A stretch of DNA of 56,297 nucleotides from an uncultured Microcaldota archaeon (GTDB lineage Archaea; Micrarchaeota; Micrarchaeia; Norongarragalinales; CAINOH01), in NCBI GenBank assembly GCA_903851445.1, contig CAINOH010000015.1, positions 1 to 56,297 on the forward strand, given 5' to 3'. The notes under the pieces are model-generated. The model was not told the origin of the DNA, searched no databases, and saw only the letters and a program-made list of their open reading frames with translations. Positions 41,601-49,680 of this stretch are shown one piece after another. Each line of letters starts with the position of its first letter. The stretch's first letter is position 1. The position numbers and the translations under genes were made by a program.

Positions 41601-42104
41601 ACGATAAAGTCGCGGCTTGGAAAGCCCGGCCAGTACGAGTCAATAGGGTTTACGCACAACTGCACTATGGAGGGCCCGACCGAGTCGCGCTACGTACAGC
41701 TTGGGGACATGGCCGAGAAGCTTGCGGAAGAGCTTGCGCTGATGGAAACCATCCGCAGCGTGGACTTCCACAACGCAACCGAACGCGTCATCCTGTCCCA
41801 CTTCATCCCTGACATCTACGGAAACCTGCGAAAGTTCACCAAGCAGAAGTTCAGATGCGCAGGGTGCAACCAGAAATACCGCCGCGTGCCCCTGATTGGA
41901 AAGTGCAGGCGGTGCGGCGGGAAAATCCTGCTTACCATCAACAAGGGCGGGATTGAGAAGTACCTCCAGCCCTCGCTCGACCTCATCGAGAAATACAGCC
42001 TGCCGGACTACCTCAAGCAGAGGCTTGAGCTTGTGAAGAAGGAGATTGCGAGCATCTTCGAGGACGAGAACTCGAAGCAGTATAGTTTGGCGAATTTCGT
42101 GTGA
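38619..42104 (+). CDS. polC: DNA polymerase D large subunit (DP2, catalytic)
   Basis: An 1161-residue catalytic subunit of the archaeal replicase, full length and without an intein, although this gene often carries one. [17 protein letters not shown] lies near residue 170. The catalytic region has [27 protein letters not shown] and [11 protein letters not shown] near residue 915. Zinc sites appear as CPQCNKR/CPQC, CEKCGKP/CECG and, near the end, [14 protein letters not shown]. The C-terminal peptide is the usual site for PCNA and DP1 contacts. It forms an operon with DP1. Confidence 0.97.
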   Translation: [1161 protein letters not shown]

Positions 42105-42148
42105 GAAAACATAGAGAACGAGTAGTGGACGTCGGAGAACAAATACAG

Positions 42149-42904
42149 TTAGTTTTGCAAACGCGCATCTATCACTACGGTATAGCGCTGTAACTCGCTA
42201 AGCTGGTCATCAGATACGCACTGAGGATAAGTATTCGTTCCGGTAATTGCAATTACTACATTGTTTCGTCTAAACATTATGACGGATGAAAGGCAGTGCG
42301 TGCCTGATGCTGCAAAATCATCGTTGCCTACCTGAGTTACGTCTAATTTCGTAGAATATTTTTCAGCGTTGTTCAATGCATGTTCATATTGCAATTTGGC
42401 AGTGGGTATATCTGGCCATTTGTCAGCAATTATTTGTAATGATTTAAACCCACGTCCATTATCTGGCTCTTTGAATGGACCGGGGGAAAGCACATACGAT
42501 GATTCGCTATAAGTGTAATTAGTTATTTGGTCTATTCTTTGGCTTTTATTTTGTAAATCCCAATAATATTGTCCGGTAATTGGGTTTGTAGTATCCGTAT
42601 TATTTGCATCGATGCATTCTGACTGCCAACTTTTTCCGCTATCATCACTAAAGTTAATGCACTGACGTTGAATTGCTTCTTTGATTTGCAAGACATATTT
42701 TGGATTTCCCCAAGAATCGTTGATTTGCCATTCGCTCGCTAAGTCAGCTTGAGTGAAAAGGTTAGTAAGTGGTTTAGTTATTAACAAAGCTGGGTTGATA
42801 GCAGTAGTATTTGAACTGATAATGACAGGAGGATTATTGCTATTGACCAAACAACCTAACATTAGGAGTGAAGCCGCAAATACGAGTATCAGACGAAGTT
42901 TCAT
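42149..42904 (-). CDS. Putative lipoprotein, AT-rich gene
   Basis: A 251-residue protein with a signal peptide of about 17 residues ending in a lipobox (LLMLGC), so cysteine 18 would carry lipid. The mature part is rich in asparagine, serine and threonine, has four further cysteines, and resembles no family I recognise. N-x-S/T sequons are frequent, which would fit surface glycosylation. The gene is clearly richer in A and T than the flanking DP2 and UPF0147 genes, which suggests a different origin. No partner gene is adjacent. Confidence 0.7.
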   Translation of the reverse strand: MKLRLILVFAASLLMLGCLVNSNNPPVIISSNTTAINPALLITKPLTNLFTQADLASEWQINDSWGNPKYVLQIKEAIQRQCINFSDDSGKSWQSECIDANNTDTTNPITGQYYWDLQNKSQRIDQITNYTYSESSYVLSPGPFKEPDNGRGFKSLQIIADKWPDIPTAKLQYEHALNNAEKYSTKLDVTQVGNDDFAASGTHCLSSVIMFRRNNVVIAITGTNTYPQCVSDDQLSELQRYTVVIDARLQN

Positions 42905-42937
42905 TGTTTTCCCTGCTAGTTTGGAAACGCTGAAAAG

Positions 42938-43186
42938 CTACTGCTTCATTCCCTCAAGCTCGCTTATGATGTTCCACACCATCGTGCGCGCGTGCATGGG
43001 GATGTTGATGTCGTTGGAGATTTCCTCAAGCGCGTAGACCGCGCCGGAGAGGGCCACTTCCTTGTCGTCGCTCTTGGTGAGGCGAGTGCGCGCCTTCTGT
43101 ATGGATGCGCGGACGTTGCGCGGGATCGAGTTGTCCTCAAGCATCATGTCCAGCGCGGAAACGATGTTGGGGATTGGATCGGACAT
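42938..43186 (-). CDS. UPF0147 family protein
   Basis: An 82-residue all-helical protein matching the archaeal UPF0147 family (IVSALDMMLEDNSIPRNVR, AVYALEEISNDINIPMHAR, VWNIISELE). The family is widespread in archaea but its role is unknown; the two similar halves (each with a IP-x-N-VR or IP-x-HAR turn) suggest a HEAT-like pair. It lies downstream of orc1 on the same strand with its own TATA-like AGTTATACC near 43220. Confidence 0.9.
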   Translation of the reverse strand: MSDPIPNIVSALDMMLEDNSIPRNVRASIQKARTRLTKSDDKEVALSGAVYALEEISNDINIPMHARTMVWNIISELEGMKQ

Positions 43187-43302
43187 GAAAAGGCACCAAG
43201 AAGTGTTTTAGCTGCGATTTTAGGTATAACTGATTCATCTATTGCGTCATTGACTGTTAATATCATTTTCGTATTCGGGCTTTGCATCCGGGCAGGGTGC
43301 GC

Positions 43303-44490
43303 TCATGGTCCGGTAAGCGTGGACTCCACAATCTTCCGCACCTTCTCGGGCTCGTAAGCGAGCCGGACAAGCGTGGTGCGGCCGCGCACTCCCTTTCCGG
43401 ACTGGATTGAGGTTATCAGGCCGAGCGCGTCAAGCTCGACTATGTACTCGCGCATCCAGCGCGAGGTGCGCGGCTCCTTTCCCATCTTCTTTACGTAATG
43501 GCAGTACTTCTCGTAGGTCTCCCCAGAAAGGTAGAAGCGCTCCCCACCCTCCTCTACAAGGCGGTGGTATTGCGAGTCTAGCGACAGGCTCGAGAGCGCA
43601 AGGAGGAATATCTGCTGGTGCTCGGGAAGCGTGCTGATGATTTCGAACGCCTTGTCCTCCTCCGCCTGCTTCCGCGCATCCTGCACCTCTTTGTCGGTGA
43701 TGCGCGTCTTGCGCGAGTCCGCAAGCTCGCCTGCCCGGAGCAAAAGAAGCAGGGCGTAGCGCGCGTCGCCGTTCTCAGCAGATGCGATTGCGGCAGCCAA
43801 GTTGATTCCGCTCTCGTCAACCACCGAGTCGTCCTCGAACGCCTGCTTAATCCTCTGCTTCAGGATGCCCTGAAGCTGCATTGCGTTGTAGGGCTGGAAC
43901 ACTATTTCGCGCTCGCATAGGCTGCTTCGGCTTCGCGCATCGAGCCTGATCTTGAAGTTGACCTTGTTGCTGATTCCGACTATGGAGACGCTGCCCTTCT
44001 TGAGGTCGTCGTTTGCGCGGACAAGGGTGTAGATGAGGCTGTCGAGGTCCTTTACCATGTCAAGCTCGTCAAGAACCACAATCAGCCGCTTTGCCTCTAT
44101 GTGGTCGCCGTCTCCCTCGACCCAGTCAAGGAGCCGCTCGTAGAGCACGGAAAAGGAGAAGCCGGTCTTTGCAAAGTCGGGGTTGAAGTGCGAGATGCAC
44201 TTTTGCAGAACCTTGTAGCGCGTGTCGTATACCCGGCAGTTCATGTATACCGGCTTGATGCGGTCGCTCCCTTCAGAGACGAGCTTCTCGATGACCGTGC
44301 GCGAGGACGCTGTCTTCCCGGTGCCGGTGCCGCCGTAGATGAACATGTTGTGCGGCTTCTGGTCCTTGAGCGCAGGAAGGAGGCCCTCCATCAGGGTGCG
44401 TATCTCGTTCTCGCGGAAGAGCATATGCTCGGGCACGAAGTGCGGCGATAGCGTCTCCTTGTTGCGGAAGATGCTCTTTTCAGTCAGCAT
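43303..44490 (-). CDS. orc1: Origin-binding initiator Orc1/Cdc6
   Basis: A 395-residue AAA+ initiator. The N-terminus LSPHFVPEHMLFRENEI is typical, followed by Walker A YGGTGTGKTAS, Walker B LIVVLDELD, sensor 1 GISNKV, and a C-terminal winged helix that binds origin DNA. It recruits MCM. The frame runs 30 codons further to TTG 44580, but conserved similarity begins close to MLTEKSIF, and the upstream DNA contains an ORB-like element, so ATG 44490 is preferred. ORC1 lies 1.2 kb beyond DP2 on the opposite strand, an arrangement reminiscent of the Pyrococcus replication island. Confidence 0.94.
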   Translation of the reverse strand: MLTEKSIFRNKETLSPHFVPEHMLFRENEIRTLMEGLLPALKDQKPHNMFIYGGTGTGKTASSRTVIEKLVSEGSDRIKPVYMNCRVYDTRYKVLQKCISHFNPDFAKTGFSFSVLYERLLDWVEGDGDHIEAKRLIVVLDELDMVKDLDSLIYTLVRANDDLKKGSVSIVGISNKVNFKIRLDARSRSSLCEREIVFQPYNAMQLQGILKQRIKQAFEDDSVVDESGINLAAAIASAENGDARYALLLLLRAGELADSRKTRITDKEVQDARKQAEEDKAFEIISTLPEHQQIFLLALSSLSLDSQYHRLVEEGGERFYLSGETYEKYCHYVKKMGKEPRTSRWMREYIVELDALGLITSIQSGKGVRGRTTLVRLAYEPEKVRKIVESTLTGP

Positions 44491-44516
44491 ATCCTTAAAG
44501 GTGGGCACCCACAAAA

Positions 44517-44530
44517 CCCCTTTCTTTCCA
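44517..44530 (-). promoter_or_regulatory. ORB-like sequence upstream of orc1
   Basis: On the minus strand the 14 bases read TGGAAAGAAAGGGG. The core of the archaeal origin recognition box, as I recall it, is TGGAAACAAAGGGG, so 13 of 14 positions agree. It lies 27 bases before the preferred orc1 start. Only one copy was found by eye; true origins usually have several, often inverted around an AT-rich stretch. Confidence 0.4.
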
Positions 44531-44750
44531 AAAACTTCGCGCCTGCCTAGGCCTTCGACTGCGAAGGAAATCGCTATCAAAGCCAGCGCGATGAAATAGT
44601 GGAAGTGCGGTAATTAAAGCTTAATCATGGAACCTTCGGGCACAGGGGATATTTTGCCTTGGCCAGAGGGACAATGACAAACCTTTATAATCTGCCCGCC
44701 GCTATTTTTTCAACTACACATTTAACCGTTCAAACGGAAGGTGAATATAC

Positions 44751-45116
44751 ATGGGCATTTTCTCCAAGATTTCGGGTGCGCTCGGAATATCGCGCGAAAT
44801 GACTCTGGACGAGTTCATGACCGCAAGCGACGCAGAGGACGTTGACATGATGCACAAGGCAGCGTCGATGTACGTAAAGCCGATTGCACTCCAATCCGAA
44901 GGCGACGTCAAGGTCGTCGAGGAGGAGCTCTCCAACCGTAACATCGTGCTTCTGAACATCTCGCCAATGGCGCGCAACCCCGCAAAGCTCAAGGCGGCTG
45001 TTGACGGCCTTCGCAGGTTCTCAATGAACCTCAACGGCGACATGGCGCGCATAGACGAGGACAAGATACTCCTCGTGCCGGCTGACATAAAAATCGTCAA
45101 GAGAAGGAAGGAGTAA
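44751..45116 (+). CDS. sepF: Cell division protein SepF
   Basis: A 121-residue SepF. The N-terminus MGIFSKISGALG is an amphipathic membrane-targeting helix. The C-terminal SepF domain (VVEEELSNRNIVLLNISPMARNPAKLKAAVDGLRRF) forms the dimer that ties FtsZ to the membrane. In archaea SepF is the main FtsZ anchor because FtsA is lacking. FtsZ is not in the window. TTTATAAT near 44694 is the TATA box, and GGAAGGTGA is a strong ribosome binding site. A small palindrome CCGTT-CA-AACGG sits just ahead of that site. Confidence 0.93.
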   Translation: MGIFSKISGALGISREMTLDEFMTASDAEDVDMMHKAASMYVKPIALQSEGDVKVVEEELSNRNIVLLNISPMARNPAKLKAAVDGLRRFSMNLNGDMARIDEDKILLVPADIKIVKRRKE

Positions 45117-45129
45117 ATCCTTTCCTCAA

Positions 45130-45167
45130 TTTCTTTTTCTTCAGTTTTATTATTTTTTTTAATTTTC
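45130..45167 (+). terminator. Oligo-T terminator after sepF
   Basis: Repeated T runs (T5, T4 and a T8 block) begin 14 bases after the sepF stop. Archaeal RNA polymerase stops at such tracts without a stem. The reverse side also closes the convergent CYTH gene's neighbourhood. Confidence 0.6.
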
Positions 45168-45218
45168 TAATTATTTGCGAATTATTTCTGATTTTTCACA
45201 ATTAGCAATATCCAAACA

Positions 45219-45776
45219 CTATTTCTTCAAAATAAGGTTCCCAACAGGCCTGCCCAACTTTCGGAAATGCAGTGCCGCAAGGTCGTAGTAGCTCCCGTTG
45301 AACGTCCGGGCGCCCTTCAAGCCAAGCTTGACAATCGCCTTCCTTACCTTGGCATCCGAGTCGGCCTCAACTTCAACAACAGTGCCTAAGGAAGGCAGGG
45401 TGTCAACGTCGATATGGCAGCCAAGAAAGGAGAACGACTCGCGTATTTTATCGTAGCGCCAGATGGGCGAAAGCCCGACTCGCGCAAACGAGGCGACGAT
45501 TGCCTTGTAGTCCCTTGACCTGCCAAGCACGAACTCGGTTTCCTCGCGCGACTTGTAATTCGAGGCCTTGCGCGGCCCCTTGAAAGTCAGTATGGCGCAG
45601 TTGCCGGAAAAACGCAAGCGCATCAGGCACCCGCGGCTCGCTATTGCCATGCCTGAGTAGTCTAGGATGAAGTTGCGCTCCGTGTTCTTGCCGAGCCGCT
45701 TGGCGACCTTGAGCGCCTTTCGCAGTTGCGCAAGCTCGGTCCTGTCCAACAACAGCTTGACTTCGACTTCGGCCAT
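45219..45776 (-). CDS. CYTH-domain phosphatase (CyaB/thiamine triphosphatase-like)
   Basis: A 185-residue CYTH protein. The signature EVEVKLLL (E-x-E-x-K) stands at residues 3-10. Further charged strands of the tunnel are seen in RNFILDYSG, CLMRLRF, LTFKGPRK, REETEF, RYDKIRESF and VEVEADS. The family hydrolyses or cyclises triphosphorylated substrates in a metal-dependent way; archaeal members may be adenylate cyclase-like or triphosphatases. ATG 45776 (MAEVEVKL) is preferred to the upstream frame start. It is divergent from a membrane protein. Confidence 0.88.
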   Translation of the reverse strand: MAEVEVKLLLDRTELAQLRKALKVAKRLGKNTERNFILDYSGMAIASRGCLMRLRFSGNCAILTFKGPRKASNYKSREETEFVLGRSRDYKAIVASFARVGLSPIWRYDKIRESFSFLGCHIDVDTLPSLGTVVEVEADSDAKVRKAIVKLGLKGARTFNGSYYDLAALHFRKLGRPVGNLILKK

Positions 45777-45841
45777 CACAGAGCACCGGGAAACATGTGC
45801 TTTTCCAAGCAATTAAAAGCATCGCCAAGGAAACATTTTTC

Positions 45842-46906
45842 ATGCTCCTTGACGGCCAGACATTCGAACTCGTGCTCACGCCGGAGATTGCCCTTTCCTC
45901 GGTGCAGAAGGACCTTTCACGCGCCGGCCACAGGAACATCGAGGTCCAGCAAATCAGGCTCTTTTACGAGCCGTTCTGGATATTCACCTTCGACGTGGAG
46001 GGCGCGGCGCAGCCGATAAGCGGGAAGACCTCCCTCAACGCGTCTTCCGGCGACGTCAACGAGTTCGTGCCGATGCTCCTTGACCGGCCGCTCAACAAGA
46101 CCAAGAACACCGCTGAGAACACTGAGTGCGAAGTCGAGCCGACGTCGGTTGACCGCAAGGAAGTCGAGCGCGTCGCACAAGCCCGGGTTGCGGCGCAACT
46201 CGGAGTAAAGAAGGACCAGGTCTCGGTTTCCGCTTTCCAGAAAATCTACGTCCCTTTCTACAGGATTTGGCTCTCGGTTGACGGCGCGGCCTACAAGGCC
46301 GAAGTGGACGGCTGCCTTGGCGCGACCTTCGGCCTCGAGGGAGTGCCACAAAAGCAGAAGGGAATGGACGAGGTCACCAAGGAGACCCTAGACAAGATGA
46401 AGTCGCCAGCAGGCTGGGCCGACCTCATAGGAAGGACCGGGGACGCGGTTGCGGGCGGGCTTACTGGCAAATCGGCGCCCATTCCGGGGCTTGGAAAGGC
46501 AGGAATCTGGCTCATCCTGATTGCAGTCATAATATTGGTGTTCGTGTTTGCAAATCCCCTTGGCAGCACTGCAAAAATGAGTTGCCAGCTCAACAATGAG
46601 TTTTACAGGACCGACCTCAACTTGCTAGTCTACAAGTTCCAGACGATAGTCCCCGGTTATAGCGACAACGGCACCCGCTATGTGGAAGGCACGTGCAGTT
46701 TCACCACCAAGAAAACTGATGGAGAGCAAGTGTGCCCGCAGGTTTACCTGCGGCTTGACAGCGTGGACACGTTCCGAAAGAGCGCGTCTGACTTGTGCGG
46801 CACGAAAGTGGCTTACGGGGACTATCCTACTACGAAGGACTTCAGCCTAGAATGGCCTGATGACGGCATAAAGCACTCCTACGAGTTCATCGCGAAGCTC
46901 AGCTAG
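45842..46906 (+). CDS. Single-span membrane protein of unknown function
   Basis: A 354-residue protein. The first 230 residues are soluble, with two similar-looking beta/alpha units, and are likely cytoplasmic. One strong membrane span follows at about residues 218-240 (GIWLILIAVIILVFVFANPL), then a 110-residue outer domain with four or five cysteines. CAATTAAAAG about 27 bases before ATG 45842 suggests a leaderless start, and the conserved-looking MLLDGQTFEL begins there. No family was recognised. Confidence 0.65.
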   Translation: MLLDGQTFELVLTPEIALSSVQKDLSRAGHRNIEVQQIRLFYEPFWIFTFDVEGAAQPISGKTSLNASSGDVNEFVPMLLDRPLNKTKNTAENTECEVEPTSVDRKEVERVAQARVAAQLGVKKDQVSVSAFQKIYVPFYRIWLSVDGAAYKAEVDGCLGATFGLEGVPQKQKGMDEVTKETLDKMKSPAGWADLIGRTGDAVAGGLTGKSAPIPGLGKAGIWLILIAVIILVFVFANPLGSTAKMSCQLNNEFYRTDLNLLVYKFQTIVPGYSDNGTRYVEGTCSFTTKKTDGEQVCPQVYLRLDSVDTFRKSASDLCGTKVAYGDYPTTKDFSLEWPDDGIKHSYEFIAKLS

Positions 46907-46952
46907 GTTCGCACCCGCTTGGCGTTTTCATATTTTCAGAAGGTGTTTTGAT

Positions 46953-47888
46953 TTGGCAAAAACTTATGACGTAATCATCATCGGCGGCGGCCCGGCCGGG
47001 CTTTCCGCAGCAATCTATGCAAAGCGATTTGGCCTTGACACGCTTGCCATTGTGCAACAGCCAGGCGGGCTGATGGCCACTGCCCCCCTTCTGGAGAACT
47101 GGCCCGGAGAAAAGTCCATCACCGGGCTGAAGCTTTCGCAGAAGATGGAAAAGCACGCAAGGAAGCTCAAGGTCAAGATGGCCTCCGACTCGGTTGAGAA
47201 GGTGCACAGCGTGGACGGCGGCGCAAAGTTCGTCGCAAGCGCGATTGAGAAGCAGTACTCCGCAAAATCAATCATCCTTGCAACCGGCACCAAGCACAAG
47301 CACCTCGGGGTGCCCGGCGAGAGCGAGTTTGAGGGCAAGGGCGTGAGCTATTGCGCAACCTGCGACGGCCCGCTATTTGCAAACAAGACAGTTGCGGTGA
47401 TTGGCGGAGGCGACTCTGCTGTCAAGACCGCGCTATTGCTTTCGGGCATTGCCTCCAAAGTCTACCTGGTTTACCGCGGGGCGGCGCTCAAGTGCGACAG
47501 CTTCAACAGGGAAGGCGCGTGCTCCAACGAGAAAATCAAGGTAATCTACGAAACCAACGTCACCAAAATCATTGGCGACAAGATGGTAAGCAAGCTTGAG
47601 CTTGACAGGGCCTATGAAGGCTCAACTGAATTGAGGGTGGATGGGGTGTTCGTCTCAGTTGGCCACGTTCCCCAGTCCGAACTTGCGGGCATCCTTGGCG
47701 TTGCGACAAACGAAAAGGCCGAGATAATCATAGACAAGCACGGCAAGACCTCGGTGCCGGGAGTCTTTGCAGCAGGCGACGTTACTGACTTCGGCTTTAG
47801 GCAGGCCATCAGCGCCGCATCCCAGGGCGCGACTGCGGCGTGGGCGGTCTACGAGTACGTTTCGAAAAAGGGTGCGGCAAAAAAATAG
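46953..47888 (+). CDS. trxB: Thioredoxin reductase-like flavoprotein
   Basis: A 311-residue FAD enzyme. The FAD loop is IIIGGGPAGLSAA, the redox pair is C134-A-T-C137, and the second nucleotide loop is VIGGGDSAVKTALLL, followed by FAAGDVTD. In the second loop the HRR-type arginines that select NADPH are not obvious (VYRGAALKC), so NADH or another donor is possible. No thioredoxin gene is adjacent. The start is TTG 46953 with AGGTG eight bases upstream. Confidence 0.92.
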   Translation: MAKTYDVIIIGGGPAGLSAAIYAKRFGLDTLAIVQQPGGLMATAPLLENWPGEKSITGLKLSQKMEKHARKLKVKMASDSVEKVHSVDGGAKFVASAIEKQYSAKSIILATGTKHKHLGVPGESEFEGKGVSYCATCDGPLFANKTVAVIGGGDSAVKTALLLSGIASKVYLVYRGAALKCDSFNREGACSNEKIKVIYETNVTKIIGDKMVSKLELDRAYEGSTELRVDGVFVSVGHVPQSELAGILGVATNEKAEIIIDKHGKTSVPGVFAAGDVTDFGFRQAISAASQGATAAWAVYEYVSKKGAAKK

Positions 47889-47931
47889 GCAGGGCAAACC
47901 ACCACCAAAAGGCCGCGACCCGAATTTCTTA

Positions 47932-47942
47932 AGGGTTTTATT
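47932..47942 (+). promoter_or_regulatory. TATA box of guaA (leaderless)
   Basis: GGGTTTTATTC is centred about 26 bases before ATG 47964, so transcription should begin at the start codon. No ribosome binding site precedes the ATG, which agrees. Confidence 0.6.
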
Positions 47943-47963
47943 CCTTTTCTGCGCAGATATGTT

Positions 47964-49511
47964 ATGGCAATACTCGTTCTCAACTTCGGCGGCCAGTTCT
48001 GCCACCTGATTGCAAGGCGCATCCGCGAACTCGGGGTCAGGTCCGAAATCATACCATTTGATCTTCCAGCAGAGCAAATCAAGGCCATGAAACCCGAGGG
48101 AATCGTCCTTTCGGGCGGGCCTTCGAGCGTCTATGAAAAGGGCTCCCCGCACCCCGACCACAAGGTCTTCTCGCTCGGAGTGCCCATCCTCGGGATTTGC
48201 TACGGGATGCAGCTTCTGGCATCCGAGCTTGGCGGGAAGGTCGAGCCCGGAAAGGTGCGCGAGTTCGGCAGGCAAACGGTCTCAATCACAGACCCCAAGT
48301 GCGAGCTCTTCGACGGCCTTGACAAGGAACAGGCCGTGTGGTTCTCCCACGGCGACCGCGTGACCAAGCTCCCTACTGGCTTTGCGGAGTCCGCGTCCAG
48401 CGCTGACGGCATCCTTGCCGGGATGTACGACGCAAAGCGCAACTTTTACGCAATCCAGTTCCACCCCGAGGTGGCGCACACCGAGAAGGGCACCGAAATC
48501 CTCTCGAATTTCGTGTTCAAAGCCTGCAAGGCAAGGAAGGACTACGACCCCAAGGCGCGCGGCCAGGCGCTCATAGGCTTTTACAAGAAGGAAATCGGCC
48601 AGAAGAAGGTGCTGATGGCAGTAAGCGGCGGAGTTGACTCGTTCGTTGCCGCCACCCTGCTGCACAAGGCCATCGGCGACAACCTTTACCTGATTTTCGT
48701 TGACCACGGGCTTTTGCGCGAGAACGAGGCCGAGGACGTGCACAAGAGCCTGCAGGCAATCGGGTTTTCGGAAAAGAACTACAAGCTTGTCAATGCTTCA
48801 AAGCAATTCCTGACCAAACTCAAGGGAGTCTCCGACCCCGAGGAGAAGCGCAAGATTGTGGGCCACGAGTTCATAGCTGTGTTTGAGGCGCACGCCTTGA
48901 AGCTTGGGAAGGAAGTTGGGATTACATACCTTGCGCAGGGCACGATTTACCCCGACAGGGTCGAGTCGGCCGGCATCTCAAGCAATGCCACTGACAAGAT
49001 AAAGAGCCACCACAACCTCACGCTGCCTGAGAAGATGAACCTGAAGATTATCGAGCCACTTGCGGAGTTCTACAAGGACGAGGTGCGCGAAATCGGGAAA
49101 TCCCTTGGGGTGCCGCAATCCGTGCTTTCCCGCCACCCGTTTCCGGGGCCGGGGCTTTCGGTTCGCGTGCTTGGCGAGATAGACCCTCACAAATTGGAGC
49201 TCCTCCGGAAAGCCGATGCAATCTTCATCCAGGAGCTCAAGGAATCCGGCTACTACGACAAGGTCTGGCAGGCCTTTGCAGCCCTTCTTCCGGTCAAGGC
49301 GGTCGGGGTCAAGGGCGACGCGCGCACCTACGAGTACATAGTCTCGCTGCGGGCGGTGAACTCCATTGACGGGATGACCGCCGACTGGTCCAAGCTGCCC
49401 CACTGGCTCCTTGAGAAGGTTTCCACCCGCATCATGAACGAAATCCGCGGCATCGGAAGAGTAGTCTATGATGTCAGCCAGAAGCCTCCAGCTACAATCG
49501 AATACGAATGA
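47964..49511 (+). CDS. guaA: GMP synthase (glutamine-hydrolysing), two-domain form
   Basis: A 515-residue protein with both halves in one chain. The class I amidotransferase domain has the nucleophile C79 in GICYGMQ and the HPEVAHTEKG histidine-glutamate pair. The ATP pyrophosphatase domain has AVSGGVDSFVA, and the dimerisation domain has HPFPGPGLSVRVLGE. It converts XMP to GMP. Many archaea encode the two domains as separate proteins, so the fused chain is bacterial in style. It is preceded by a leaderless promoter. Confidence 0.96.
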   Translation: MAILVLNFGGQFCHLIARRIRELGVRSEIIPFDLPAEQIKAMKPEGIVLSGGPSSVYEKGSPHPDHKVFSLGVPILGICYGMQLLASELGGKVEPGKVREFGRQTVSITDPKCELFDGLDKEQAVWFSHGDRVTKLPTGFAESASSADGILAGMYDAKRNFYAIQFHPEVAHTEKGTEILSNFVFKACKARKDYDPKARGQALIGFYKKEIGQKKVLMAVSGGVDSFVAATLLHKAIGDNLYLIFVDHGLLRENEAEDVHKSLQAIGFSEKNYKLVNASKQFLTKLKGVSDPEEKRKIVGHEFIAVFEAHALKLGKEVGITYLAQGTIYPDRVESAGISSNATDKIKSHHNLTLPEKMNLKIIEPLAEFYKDEVREIGKSLGVPQSVLSRHPFPGPGLSVRVLGEIDPHKLELLRKADAIFIQELKESGYYDKVWQAFAALLPVKAVGVKGDARTYEYIVSLRAVNSIDGMTADWSKLPHWLLEKVSTRIMNEIRGIGRVVYDVSQKPPATIEYE

Positions 49512-49680
49512 GTCCAAAGTACCTGACCGCTCGGCTGGGCTCTTTGTAGGATTAACCGAATTGTTCGTAATATTCTTTGCAGCATAGCCGGAGGCGCCAC
49601 AAAATAAGAAGGCATTTTTAACTGCGGGAGAGTAAACCTTTTCAATAAAGCGTTTCCATTCGCCGAAAAGGGTGTTCCCA

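Noticed and set aside
38619-42104. Intein in DP2, common at this gene
   Set aside because: The catalytic region reads through without a Hint motif and the length is that of an uninterrupted DP2.
42910-42927. TGGAAAC-like sequence near 42920 as a second ORB
   Set aside because: The G-run that defines the box is absent after the core.
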